9,743 nucleotides of DNA from Phycisphaerae bacterium (GCA_014380825.1 JACMJD010000124.1:1-9743), one strand, 5' to 3'. Shown: positions 1 through 6,924, counted from the first letter of the stretch. The notes: generated from the sequence alone by a model not told the origin. Program-made: numbers and translations.

Positions 1-2192
1 ACACGGCGATCAAGCAGGCGGAAGACGCGCTGCGCCGCAATGACTTCAACGTCGCCAGCGACGCCCTGAACCGCGCCCGGGTGGCGCGCGATCAGGATCC
101 GTCGATCTTCACGCCCGAAGAAATGCGTCAGTTCGACAACACGCTTGCCGCGACGCGCGATGCGATCACGCAGGCGGAAGTGAACGACCAGAACGTCCAG
201 AACGCCAAGACGCAGCAGGAAGCGAATCAACAACTGAACACTCGGCTTGGCGCCGAAAACCAGGCCAAGCGCGACACGACCCGCGATCTCATCCGCACCG
301 CTCGCCAGTACGTCGAGCAGGCGAAATATCGCGAAGCGCTGGGCGTGGTGGATCAGATCCTCGTGATCGATCCACAGAACGATTACGCGATCGGCGTCCG
401 TCCGCTGATCGAAGACCGTGCGCTGATCGCCGACCAGCGAAAATATCGCGAGAGCTGGGATCGCAACTTCACGCGGCAGTTCAACGAAATCGAAGAAAAG
501 CGAATTCCGTACAACGACATCCTGCGATATCCGGACAACTGGCCGGAGCTCAGCGAGATGCGCGACAAGAGCGTGTCGCTGGAACGCGGCGAGTTGATCA
601 TCGACCAGCAGGCGGCCGTGCAGCTCGATCGCGTGCTGCCGGAAATCAACTTCAACCAGATCGCCTTCGCCGACGTCGTCGAATTCCTTCGCGACATCAC
701 GCAGGCGAACATCTTCGTCAACTGGAAAGCGCTTGAAGGCGCGGGCATCGATCGGGCCACGCCGGTCACCGCGCGTCTGAAGAACGTCAAGCTTTCAAAG
801 GCCTTGAACACGATCCTGTCCGAAGTGTCCGGCGGCGGCATTAAGCTGGCGTATACGATCGACGAAGGCGTGATCTCGATCTCGACCGAAGAAGACCTCG
901 CTAAGAACGTCGTCACGCGCGTGTACGACATCCGCGACTTGATCATCAACGTGCCGGACTTCACCGACGCACCCGACTTCAACCTTGACCAAAGTGGTGG
1001 AGGTGGCGGCGGTGGTGGCGGTGGCGGTGGTGGCGGCGGCGGCCTGTTCGGTGGCGGCGGCGGTGGCGGCGGCGGTCAGGGTGGTGACGACGGCGGGCCC
1101 AGTCGCTCCGAACTCGTCGATGCAATCATCAAGCTGATCGAAGACACCGTCTCCTCCGATAGCTGGAAGGACAACGGCGGCAGCGTCGGTTCCATCCGCG
1201 AACTGGCCGGCCAGCTCATCGTCACGCAGACGCCTGAGAATCAGCGAGCCCTCGTGCGGCTGCTCGAGCAGCTCCGCGAAACCCGCGCGATTCAGGTCAC
1301 CATCGAAACCCGATTCCTGTTCGTGCAGCGTAACTTCCTGGAAGACATCGGCCTGGACGTCGACTTCGCCTTCGGCCTCGGGCCTGGTGGCACGGCCGGC
1401 AACATCCCGGCCCCGATTATCGTGACGCAGACGTCTGCGGACTTCACCAGCGCCGGGCGTCTCGATACCACTCTGCCCGGCAACCTCGGTGGCGCCAGCT
1501 TCGTCGGCGCGGCATTGTCGACCGGCTTCACCTTCCTGGACGACTGGTCCGTCAGCGTGCTGCTCCGCGCCACGCAGGCGACCGTCAACAGCAGTCAGCT
1601 CACCGCCCCGCGCGTCACGCTGTTCAACGGCCAGCGCGCTTACGTGCTGGTGGCGACGCAGCGTTCATATGTGTCAGACTTGAACCCCGTCGTCGGCCAG
1701 GGCGCCGTCGGCTTCGACCCGGTCATCAGCATCGTGCAAACCGGCGTGCTGCTGGACGTGCAGGCTACCGTCAGCTCCGATCGTAAATACGTCACCCTCA
1801 CCCTGCGGCCGACGCTCTCGCGCCTGCTTCAGCTCGTGACATTCCCCATCGGCGGCAGCTTCCAGTTCGGCGGCGACGCGACCACGCAGCCGCTGTTCAG
1901 CAGCGGTAACATCCAGCAGCCGGAACTGCAGATCACGCAGGTCCGAACCACCGTCTCCGTCCCCGACGGCGGCACCCTGCTGCTCGGTGGCCAGACCTTG
2001 AGCGGCGAGGTCGAACGTGAGGAAGGCGTGCCGATCCTCTCGAAGATCCCTTTCCTCAAGCGCCTGTTCACCAACCGCGGCTTCGCTAAGGACGACCAGG
2101 TCCTGCTGATCCTCGTGAAACCCACGATCATCATCCAACGCGAACGCGAAGCCGAACAGTTCCCAGGCTTGAATACCAAGAGCGGTGGTTGA
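1..2192 (+). CDS. GspD-like secretin (type II/III secretion system outer-membrane channel family), 5' partial
   Basis: The reading frame is open from the left edge (codons start at base 3), so the start and signal peptide lie outside the window; the GTG at 81 is internal. 729 residues are visible. A charged, Gln-rich helical region comes first, with a TPR-like helix pair near residues 100-129. An STN/secretin N-type domain follows at about 205-298 (FADVVEFLRDITQANIFV). Two polyglycine runs occupy 332-358, and the secretin core about 434-715. The core carries the family hallmarks VPDGGTLLLGGQ (from 653) and EGVPILSKIPFLKRLF (674-689), followed by a beta strand ending in LVKPTIII. Secretins form multimeric outer-membrane rings that export folded proteins or pili. 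No other secretion gene is in the window, so the specific machine is unknown. The polyglycine insert between N-domain and core is odd. Family assignment is firm; substrate is not predictable. Confidence 0.93.
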   Translation, partial: TAIKQAEDALRRNDFNVASDALNRARVARDQDPSIFTPEEMRQFDNTLAATRDAITQAEVNDQNVQNAKTQQEANQQLNTRLGAENQAKRDTTRDLIRTARQYVEQAKYREALGVVDQILVIDPQNDYAIGVRPLIEDRALIADQRKYRESWDRNFTRQFNEIEEKRIPYNDILRYPDNWPELSEMRDKSVSLERGELIIDQQAAVQLDRVLPEINFNQIAFADVVEFLRDITQANIFVNWKALEGAGIDRATPVTARLKNVKLSKALNTILSEVSGGGIKLAYTIDEGVISISTEEDLAKNVVTRVYDIRDLIINVPDFTDAPDFNLDQSGGGGGGGGGGGGGGGGLFGGGGGGGGGQGGDDGGPSRSELVDAIIKLIEDTVSSDSWKDNGGSVGSIRELAGQLIVTQTPENQRALVRLLEQLRETRAIQVTIETRFLFVQRNFLEDIGLDVDFAFGLGPGGTAGNIPAPIIVTQTSADFTSAGRLDTTLPGNLGGASFVGAALSTGFTFLDDWSVSVLLRATQATVNSSQLTAPRVTLFNGQRAYVLVATQRSYVSDLNPVVGQGAVGFDPVISIVQTGVLLDVQATVSSDRKYVTLTLRPTLSRLLQLVTFPIGGSFQFGGDATTQPLFSSGNIQQPELQITQVRTTVSVPDGGTLLLGGQTLSGEVEREEGVPILSKIPFLKRLFTNRGFAKDDQVLLILVKPTIIIQREREAEQFPGLNTKSGG

Positions 2193-2225
2193 TCGCGGTT
2201 CGCTTCAGTAGTTCGGACGTAAACC

Positions 2226-2263
2226 AAAGGCCCCGGAGGACATCCTCCGGGGCTTTTTCTTTT
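2226..2263 (+). terminator. Rho-independent terminator of the secretin gene
   Basis: A perfect 11-bp GC-rich stem pairs 2230-2240 with 2243-2253 (GCCCCGGAGGA / TCCTCCGGGGC). It is followed by TTTTTCTTTT at 2254-2263, 37 nt after the secretin stop codon. An AAA at 2226-2228 extends pairing into the T tract. Read on the minus strand, the same stem is followed by a weaker T-rich stretch, so it may also stop the operon arriving from the right. Confidence 0.92.
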
Positions 2264-2301
2264 CGCACATTCAATCGGGCGCGAGCGGAAAATCTGTTCG
2301 G

Positions 2302-2323
2302 CGTGCAGGCTTCAGCCTGCATG
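2302..2323. repeat. REP-like extragenic palindrome
   Basis: TGCAGGC (2304-2310) and GCCTGCA (2315-2321) form a 7-bp inverted repeat around TTCA, with one more C-G pair beyond a G-T wobble outside it. From memory, palindromes built on GCAGGCT..AGCCTGC are common between genes in planctomycetes and related bacteria; only one copy is visible here. It supplies the last codons and the stop of the minus-strand 78-residue gene. Confidence 0.5.
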
Positions 2324-2548
2324 GAACCGCCTGATCACCGCGCAAAATCGCAACCACGCGCGCGCAAGGATTGTCCGAAGCTCACGTCGATTCTGCGCAT
2401 TCGCTCGCGCCCGCTTGCGCGCCAGGACTGTCGCGGTCAATTCAATCCGCTTCGCATCGAACCCGTCGGGTGAACTGCCCCACTCGCGCAACGATGCGAC
2501 AAGCTCGGCTTGCGCCTTTCCGACCTGTTCGCGTGACGTTTCGCTCAC
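2312..2548 (-). CDS. Small partner protein of the DUF692 enzyme, 78 aa
   Basis: It starts with GTG at 2548, overlapping the DUF692 stop by 4 nt (GTGA). A strong ribosome site, GAGGAGG (2556-2562), sits 7 nt upstream, so translation is probably coupled. The product is Arg-rich and helical, with no signal peptide or membrane segment. Its N-terminal half has the pattern LVASL, then PDGFDAKR, then RKRARA. From memory this resembles short proteins encoded beside DUF692 genes in actinobacteria (SCO6045-like), which tend to be longer and to have an aromatic-rich C-terminus. This copy may therefore be shortened: its last residues and stop (RFHAG) come from a REP-like palindrome. MNIO enzymes usually need a partner that presents the substrate, and this is the obvious candidate by position. 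That role is inference. The reading frame is well supported; the function is tentative. Confidence 0.62.
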   Translation of the reverse strand: MSETSREQVGKAQAELVASLREWGSSPDGFDAKRIELTATVLARKRARANAQNRRELRTILARAWLRFCAVIRRFHAG

Positions 2549-3435
2549 GTGTTCGCCTCCTCGGAAACTTCGGTACGTTCAACCCGTCGCCGCGCCCCTC
2601 GATTCACCGCCGCGACGATCGCGTCCAGATCGGCGTTGGTCTCGTTGTCGCTGGGAAAATCCTCATCGCGCTCCAGCATGAACCCCGGCACATCAGCGCG
2701 CGACGCCAACTCTTCGACCAGCGCAAACGCCTCGGCCGGCACGGCGTGGGCGTGCGTGTCGTGGTAGATGCCGTCGCGTTCCTCGCCGCCGCCGACGTGA
2801 ACGTACGCGAGTCGATTCAGCGGCAGCGCATCGAGCAGCGCTACGGAATCGCCGCCCAGGTTTTTCGCGGTTGCGTGAACGTTCGCCAGGTCCAGCAGCA
2901 TCAGCGCGCCGGTGCGATCGAAGACGCTCGCGAGGAATTCCGCCTCGCTCATTTCCGCGCCAGGCCAATCGAAGAGCGCGGAGATGTTTTCCAGCGCGAG
3001 CGGCACGGGCAGCAGGTCCTGGGCGATCTTGACGTTGTCCACCAGTACATCGAGCGATGCGCGCGTTCGCGCGATCGGCAGGAGGTGGCCTGCTTCCAAT
3101 CCGCCGGCGCGGACGAAGGCGATGTGCTCGCTCACGATCGGCGCGTTCAAATGCTTTGCAATCGCAGCAAGCCGTTTCACGCGTGCGCGATCGAGCGGCT
3201 CAGCGCCGCCGAGCGAGAGCGTGATCCCGTGCGGCACCACCCGCACGCCGCGCGATTGCAGGTTCGCAATCGCCTGCGGAACCGCCTTGTTCGGATCGAT
3301 ACTTTCGGCGATCACCTCGATGAATCCCAAGTCACCCCGCTGCTCTCGCCGCCGCTCGATCATCAGCGCGATCGGTGCCCGCCAGCCGATTCCGAGTCCC
3401 AGAGCTTGTTGCCGCCGTTTCGGTATCTGATTCAT
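2545..3435 (-). CDS. DUF692 family MNIO enzyme (multinuclear non-heme iron oxidative enzyme)
   Basis: The 296-residue product has DUF692/MNIO motifs along its whole length: LGIGWR (12-19), FIEVIAES (38-45), VPHGITLSLG (67-76), SEHIAF (102-107), LEN (148-150), LLDLANVHATAKNLG (180-194), HVGGG (213-217), DTHAHAV (226-232) and LERDED (254-259). The His, Glu, Asp and Asn residues in these blocks (H69, E103, H104, E149, N150, D182, N185, H213, D226, H228, E255) match the pattern of metal ligands in this TIM-barrel family. Characterised members (MbnB, TglH, ChrH, BufB) use iron and O2 to modify Cys residues in peptides. The ATG at 3435 was chosen because it overlaps the upstream stop (TAATG) and has GGAGG 6 nt away; a 104-residue longer reading would run through the upstream gene. 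Family is secure. The substrate is inferred to be the Cys-rich tail encoded just upstream. Confidence 0.92.
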   Translation of the reverse strand: MNQIPKRRQQALGLGIGWRAPIALMIERRREQRGDLGFIEVIAESIDPNKAVPQAIANLQSRGVRVVPHGITLSLGGAEPLDRARVKRLAAIAKHLNAPIVSEHIAFVRAGGLEAGHLLPIARTRASLDVLVDNVKIAQDLLPVPLALENISALFDWPGAEMSEAEFLASVFDRTGALMLLDLANVHATAKNLGGDSVALLDALPLNRLAYVHVGGGEERDGIYHDTHAHAVPAEAFALVEELASRADVPGFMLERDEDFPSDNETNADLDAIVAAVNRGARRRVERTEVSEEANT

Positions 3436-4355
3436 TATGAACCTCCACATCCCCCGCAGCCCCCGCCGCCGCATCCACCGCCACCGCTTGAGCCGCCGCC
3501 GCAACTGCTTCCGCTGCCGCATCCGCTGCTGTTTTGAACCGGTGCGAACTTGCGCGACAGATCGCGATATTCCGCGTCGCCCGCACTGCTGAACACCACC
3601 GGCCCGAACAACGCACACGCCATCGTTAGATCGTCGAGTGCGAGGTTCTTCGGCCGGCTGCCGGCGCTGGTTCGCAGCGCGGCGTTTTTCGATCGCAGCG
3701 CCCGCACCACCGCATCGCCGCGGCGAGTTCGCAGCAGTGTCTTGCACATAAAGACGCCCGCGACGATCGCAGTCACGATCGACAAGATCACCAGGAACGC
3801 CACCGGCCGATTGCGCGAAAGACCGACGCTGATCTTGATCAGCCCGATCGTCAACACGGTCACGAGCGGCAGCGCCGATACCACGCGGATCGCCGCGCCC
3901 TTCGCGCCCGACAGAACCAGCTCGCGCGATTCCAGCCGATCCGGTCGGAACGTCGCGCTGACATATTCGCGCAGCTTCCGCGGCGTGACGGATGAGTCCC
4001 CGTCGATCGCCGAGTAGACTGCGCGCTCGAGCGGATGCAGATCGTTGATCAGCATTCCACCGCCGTTCACTCGCAAGAGTCCGTGGCGCGTGCTCACCAT
4101 CCCACGATGCACGAGCGTCGCCATCGCCGCGGCGCTTGCCGTCGACAGGCCGCCGGTGAGGTACGCGATCTCGTACGGATCGAGATCGCGGGCAAATGCG
4201 CGGGCGGTGGATGCGTCATCCACGCCGCTGGCGCCGGGCGAGCGCATCAGCCAGCGAAGCACGATCGCGACGAGCGCCGCGAGCAGTAAGAGGACCCGGT
4301 AGAGCCGTAGAAACTCCGCGCCGCGGAGGTCGAAAACGCTGCCGAGGGCAACCAT
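3435..4355 (-). CDS. TIGR04222-type membrane protein with Gly/Cys-rich C-terminal tail
   Basis: 306 residues, ATG at 4355 with AAAGGAG 5 nt upstream. One membrane helix lies at about 17-36, followed by a soluble region with DPYEIAYLTGG (59-69) and an Ala-rich helix ending LVHRGMV (81-87), the signature I associate with the TIGR04222 domain. Two more membrane helices lie at about 156-178 and 184-208, then a basic segment and a second soluble region (235-272). The last 28 residues (279-306) are almost only Gly, Ser and Cys, with Cys at 279, 285, 295, 300 and 303. It is the first gene of a three-gene operon with the DUF692 enzyme and the 78-residue partner. Biochemical function is unknown. The Cys-rich tail next to an MNIO gene suggests the tail is modified or binds metal, which is inference. 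Confidence 0.82.
   Translation of the reverse strand: MVALGSVFDLRGAEFLRLYRVLLLLAALVAIVLRWLMRSPGASGVDDASTARAFARDLDPYEIAYLTGGLSTASAAAMATLVHRGMVSTRHGLLRVNGGGMLINDLHPLERAVYSAIDGDSSVTPRKLREYVSATFRPDRLESRELVLSGAKGAAIRVVSALPLVTVLTIGLIKISVGLSRNRPVAFLVILSIVTAIVAGVFMCKTLLRTRRGDAVVRALRSKNAALRTSAGSRPKNLALDDLTMACALFGPVVFSSAGDAEYRDLSRKFAPVQNSSGCGSGSSCGGGSSGGGGCGGGGCGGCGGS
3438..3524 (-). other. Gly/Ser/Cys low-complexity tail, candidate MNIO substrate region
   Basis: This is the 3' end of the TIGR04222-type gene, encoding 29 residues of which five are Cys, spaced 6, 10, 5 and 3 apart and separated only by Gly and Ser. The rest of the protein has only two Cys (204 and 247). The final codons also contain the ribosome site of the next gene. 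Confidence 0.75.
3442..3446 (-). promoter_or_regulatory. Ribosome binding site of the DUF692 gene inside the upstream tail
   Basis: GGAGG on the minus strand, 6 nt before the ATG at 3435. It lies within the GGA-GGT (Gly-Gly) codons just before the upstream stop. Ribosomes finishing the Cys-rich tail would stop directly on the DUF692 start, so production of the two proteins is probably coupled. Confidence 0.75.
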
Positions 4356-4666
4356 ACGATCTCCTTTGGTTCGAGAATCTGCGTCTGCGGTTCAAATGTG
4401 GCAACGAGCGACCGGATGGGGAAAGGCGTCGAGCGAGGATGGCGTCCGGTCGTGCGCGTCATCTTGGCTCCTGTGAACAAGATCGTACCGAACACGCGTG
4501 GAGCCGCGATTAGAAGAACGGACGTAGAATTGAACGCGATTTTGAGGCGGAAACGGTGTGTGGTTCTCGAATTTGCTGAACTCGCAACGATGCCGTCGTG
4601 CGCGCCGGAACCTTCGCGGTCAGATCGAGTCGCTTCGCCTAGTTCGACCTGGTTTTCCTGACGAGC
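4356..4666. other. Intergenic region upstream of the TIGR04222-DUF692 operon
   Basis: About 310 nt without a convincing gene. It should contain the operon's promoter. Only a lone TCTAAT (-10-like, minus strand, 4509-4514) was seen, without a good -35 box, so no promoter is called. A 71-codon minus-strand frame from ATG 4462 has a CAGGAG 6 nt upstream, but it runs about 110 nt into the TIGR04222 gene in another frame and shows no family features. Confidence 0.5.
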
Positions 4667-4861
4667 TTAAATGCGCTTGCACCGGAAGATCGCGCGCGAC
4701 ATGCACAGAGATAACAACGCCAGCTGACCTGGCTCTGGGACATGGATTAAGAACAATCGGCCGTAGCTAGATTGACCGCCGGGACCATCCGGATCGAATT
4801 CGCCAAACCCGGTGATCCAGTTCTGGTCACTGATGCTTACCGCTCGCCATAAGTTCCAGCC
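4667..4861 (-). pseudogene. In-frame C-terminal remnant of the HAF-repeat protein: seventh repeat and PEP-CTERM-like end
   Basis: Reading on past the TGA at 4862-4864 in the same frame gives 64 more residues to a TAA at 4667-4669. They begin GWNLWRAVSISDQNWITG, a HAF repeat core 47 residues after the sixth one, matching the spacing of the earlier repeats. Then come FDPDGPGGQ and VPEPGQLALLSL, ending in FRCKRI. VPEP, a hydrophobic stretch and a basic end is the layout of a PEP-CTERM sorting signal, though here the hydrophobic part is short and broken by an Arg, so it may be decaying. Homologues, from memory, read through here as DPASGW, so TGA probably replaced a Ser codon (TCA to TGA is one base). 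It is not translated unless the stop is read through. Confidence 0.8.
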
Positions 4862-5998
4862 TCACGCGGGATCGATCAGCGAATTCAATCGAACCGGTGT
4901 GCCGTCCGGTAACCACATTGCCGCGCTAACGTTCTCGTCGGTGATACTGCCGACAGTAATCCCATCTTCGTTGATAGCGAGCGCAAGGCTATTCGCATTC
5001 GCAGACCCGAACTCGCCGAGTGGCACTCCTATCGCCTGACCCGCGTCCCATCGCATCGCGTGCTGACGTTGAATTGCGTCGACGTACTCCTCGACCGAGC
5101 CGATCGCGGTGCCAGCATTGTTGATGTCCACTGCCGAGCCGGTCTTGATGCCGTCCGGATGGACCAGTGCGGTCGCGGCTGTACCTGATCCATCCCATCG
5201 CGCGGCTACCCGCTTGCCAGAGGATGCTCCGGCCTCGAACCGCCAAGAATATCCGACCGAAGTCCCGGCCTCATTGACGCGATAGGCCAAGGCTTCGGTG
5301 TAACCCGTAGGCATGGTTCCCAGGACGCCTAATTCGGTAACGTCAGCGCCATCGGAGTTCCACCGCACAGCGCGCGTTCCGACATCCATTCCGGCAACAT
5401 GCTTACGTGCGCTACCAACAATAATCCCGCTGGAGTTGATGGAGTTCGCAAAAGTATCTGTGTCGCCGTTGGCGTCAGTTCCGAGACCGTCAAGGGGTTC
5501 GGCGCTGGTTTGCCCGGCGCTCCACCTCACCGCGCGGAGACCGACGAAACGGCCATCTTGGTACTTCTCAACGAATCCGGCGCTGGTACCCGCGTTGTTG
5601 ACGGTCCGCACTTCGCCGGCGGTCAAACCCACCGTACCCATGTCGAGGCCGCCAAGTACGGTTAGGGCGGTGCCTCCTGCGTCCCAGCGCGCGGGATAGC
5701 GTGCTGCGCCAACAATTGTGCCTGCATCATTGATCGCGTATGGTCGCGCGTAGTGCCCTCCGGACTCCAACACAGCGGTACCGTTGACGTCCCAACGATA
5801 CCCCGTGACTGTGCCGGGTGTCGGTGAAGCGCGATAGACCGAGCCGATCCCGACGCCGTTGCCAGCGGTTGGCCCCGGCTCCTCGAGGTAACCGAAGCGG
5901 CCACCCGTGTCCGCACCGATTACCGGCAGATAGCTCGCCCGAGCGGTGGCGACGAGTGTGCTGAGAAATCCCAACACTGGCAGAATTGATCGATTCAC
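4862..5998 (-). CDS. Secreted HAF-repeat protein, cut short by an in-frame TGA
   Basis: 378 residues from GTG 5998, chosen over the ATG at 6034 because GGGAGG lies 4 nt upstream and a signal peptide follows at once (NRSILPVLGFLSTLVATARA, cleavage near 21). The mature part is a string of about 50-residue HAF repeats. Their cores are at 87-97 (YAINDAGTIVG), 131-141, 185-195, 239-249, 290-300 and 340-350, alternating with RW motifs such as AVRWS and AMRWD. The family (extracellular HAF repeats, often with PEP-CTERM) is predicted to form a beta-propeller-like structure; its role is unknown. The protein ends abruptly at LNSLIDPA, where relatives continue with another repeat and a sorting signal. 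That continuation is present just downstream after a TGA. If made as is, the product would be secreted without its anchor. It is transcribed away from rpmB. Confidence 0.85.
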   Translation of the reverse strand: MNRSILPVLGFLSTLVATARASYLPVIGADTGGRFGYLEEPGPTAGNGVGIGSVYRASPTPGTVTGYRWDVNGTAVLESGGHYARPYAINDAGTIVGAARYPARWDAGGTALTVLGGLDMGTVGLTAGEVRTVNNAGTSAGFVEKYQDGRFVGLRAVRWSAGQTSAEPLDGLGTDANGDTDTFANSINSSGIIVGSARKHVAGMDVGTRAVRWNSDGADVTELGVLGTMPTGYTEALAYRVNEAGTSVGYSWRFEAGASSGKRVAARWDGSGTAATALVHPDGIKTGSAVDINNAGTAIGSVEEYVDAIQRQHAMRWDAGQAIGVPLGEFGSANANSLALAINEDGITVGSITDENVSAAMWLPDGTPVRLNSLIDPA

Positions 5999-6094
5999 CG
6001 CGCCTCCCCGACGAGACCGACTACTGTAGCTCACCTTACCGTCTTCCGCTCATGTCTCCAATGATACACATTGCCACCTCGATTCCCGCTGAAC

Positions 6095-6123
6095 TTGCAA
6101 TGATCCGGCCGTTTGAATACACT
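6095..6123 (+). promoter_or_regulatory. Putative sigma70-type promoter of rpmB
   Basis: TTGCAA (6095-6100) and TACACT (6118-6123) are separated by 17 nt, each matching four of six consensus bases. Transcription would start near 6130, giving a leader of about 30 nt before the rpmB ATG. It sits in the 161-nt gap between the divergent HAF and rpmB genes. Assignment is by pattern only. Confidence 0.4.
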
Positions 6124-6159
6124 TCCCGCCCCAAATATTGGACTCCAAAAGGAAGTTTT

Positions 6160-6429
6160 ATGCCCCGCGTTTGCTATTTTACCGGCAAGAAGACCACGTT
6201 CGGCAACCAGATCACCCATCGCGGCAAAGCGAAGTATCTGGGCGGCGTGGGCACAAAAGTCACGGGCATCACCGCCCGCAAGTTCCGGCCCAACATCCAG
6301 AAGGTCCGCGCGCTGGTGAATGGCCGGATCGTTCGGATCAAAGTCAGCACCAAGGCGATCCGGAACGGCATGATCACCAAGCCCGTGAAGCGCAAGTACA
6401 CCAAGCCCGCCGAAGCCAAGGCGGCGTAG
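6160..6429 (+). CDS. rpmB: 50S ribosomal protein L28
   Basis: 89 residues, ATG at 6160 with AAGGA 6 nt upstream; a longer frame from 5986 has no support. L28 binds 23S rRNA in the large subunit. The N-terminus RVCYFTGKKTTFGNQ is the L28 start motif. RGKAKYLGGVGTKVTGI (21-37) and FRPNIQKVRALV (42-53) follow, resembling the Thermus form of L28 with its Gly-rich insert rather than the shorter E. coli form. The C-terminus is a basic/Ala tail (KRKYTKPAEAKAA). Only one Cys (C5) is present, so no CxxC zinc site. It stands alone as a single-gene unit with its own promoter candidate and terminator; no rpmG is next to it. Confidence 0.96.
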   Translation: MPRVCYFTGKKTTFGNQITHRGKAKYLGGVGTKVTGITARKFRPNIQKVRALVNGRIVRIKVSTKAIRNGMITKPVKRKYTKPAEAKAA

Positions 6430-6460
6430 GTCGCTCGACGCTATCACTCGCAATTGCAAT

Positions 6461-6495
6461 CGGAGCCCGTCACAGCACGGGCTCCGTTCTTTTTT
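6461..6495 (+). terminator. Rho-independent terminator of rpmB
   Basis: A perfect 10-bp stem, CGGAGCCCGT (6461-6470) with ACGGGCTCCG (6477-6486), has a CACAGC loop and is followed by TTCTTTTTT (6487-6495). It lies 31 nt after the rpmB stop. Confidence 0.93.
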
Positions 6496-6924
6496 GGCGC
6501 GCATCGCATCAAAACCGGAAAATAAAAATATTGGAAGCGATTTCGAAGCGAAATCGACGTTTTCAATCTTGCGCTGCGCCAAACGCGACGCTCGCGCGCA
6601 GCGCCGTCAGGTATATGGGAGCGCGCGTTTTTCGCTGGCACGTACTCGATCGGAGGACCGGCGCGGCCGGCACTTTCTGAAATGCCGGAGGCGAACCCAA
6701 AAGCCAAACACGACGCGTCCGGCGCAGCCACCGTGATGGCCGGCACTTAGGTGAATTCGCTCCGATGGACCGGACGAAAAACATCATCGAAAGTGACGGA
6801 ACGAACCCAACGCCGCTTTGCTTTGGCGAGGCCTCCGGCGTTCCGTTATCATCTTTGCGCTGCACCCTATTCAGGGATTGCCCGCGGGGCGCACGATCGA
6901 ACGATCGACCAGAGGGAAACGACC
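6496..6924. other. Intergenic region upstream of the esterase-fold gene
   Basis: About 430 nt without a supported gene; reading frames here lack ribosome sites and family features. It contains a hairpin-forming segment (6667-6688, CCGGCA..TGCCGG) and some short scattered repeats: GGCCGGCACTT at 6665-6675 and 6738-6748, and CGAACCCAA at 6692-6700 and 6802-6810. No clear promoter for the downstream gene was recognised. Confidence 0.5.

Noticed and set aside
996..1076. CRISPR or tandem repeat array
   Set aside because: It is a coding GGN glycine tract in frame with the secretin, without spacer structure.
2371..3537. 388-codon plus-strand open frame
   Set aside because: It is antisense to the DUF692 gene, which has full family motifs. 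Its Pro-rich end is the mirror of the Gly-rich tail codons.
3436..3747. 104-residue N-terminal extension of the DUF692 protein
   Set aside because: It would overlap the TIGR04222-type gene in another frame. The ATG at 3435 has an ideal ribosome site and DUF692 homology starts right after it.
4247..4462. 71-codon minus-strand frame with CAGGAG 6 nt upstream
   Set aside because: It overlaps the start of the TIGR04222-type gene by about 110 nt and has no recognisable features; its second half is that gene read out of frame.
4862..4864. TGA read as selenocysteine
   Set aside because: HAF/PEP-CTERM proteins are not known selenoproteins and the relatives I recall have Ser here; no convincing recoding hairpin was identified by eye. 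A nonsense change is simpler.
5986..6159. Longer start for rpmB
   Set aside because: The added residues do not resemble L28, and the ATG at 6160 has a ribosome site and begins with the family motif.
6031..6582. 183-codon minus-strand frame across rpmB
   Set aside because: It is antisense to a clear ribosomal protein gene and runs through its terminator.
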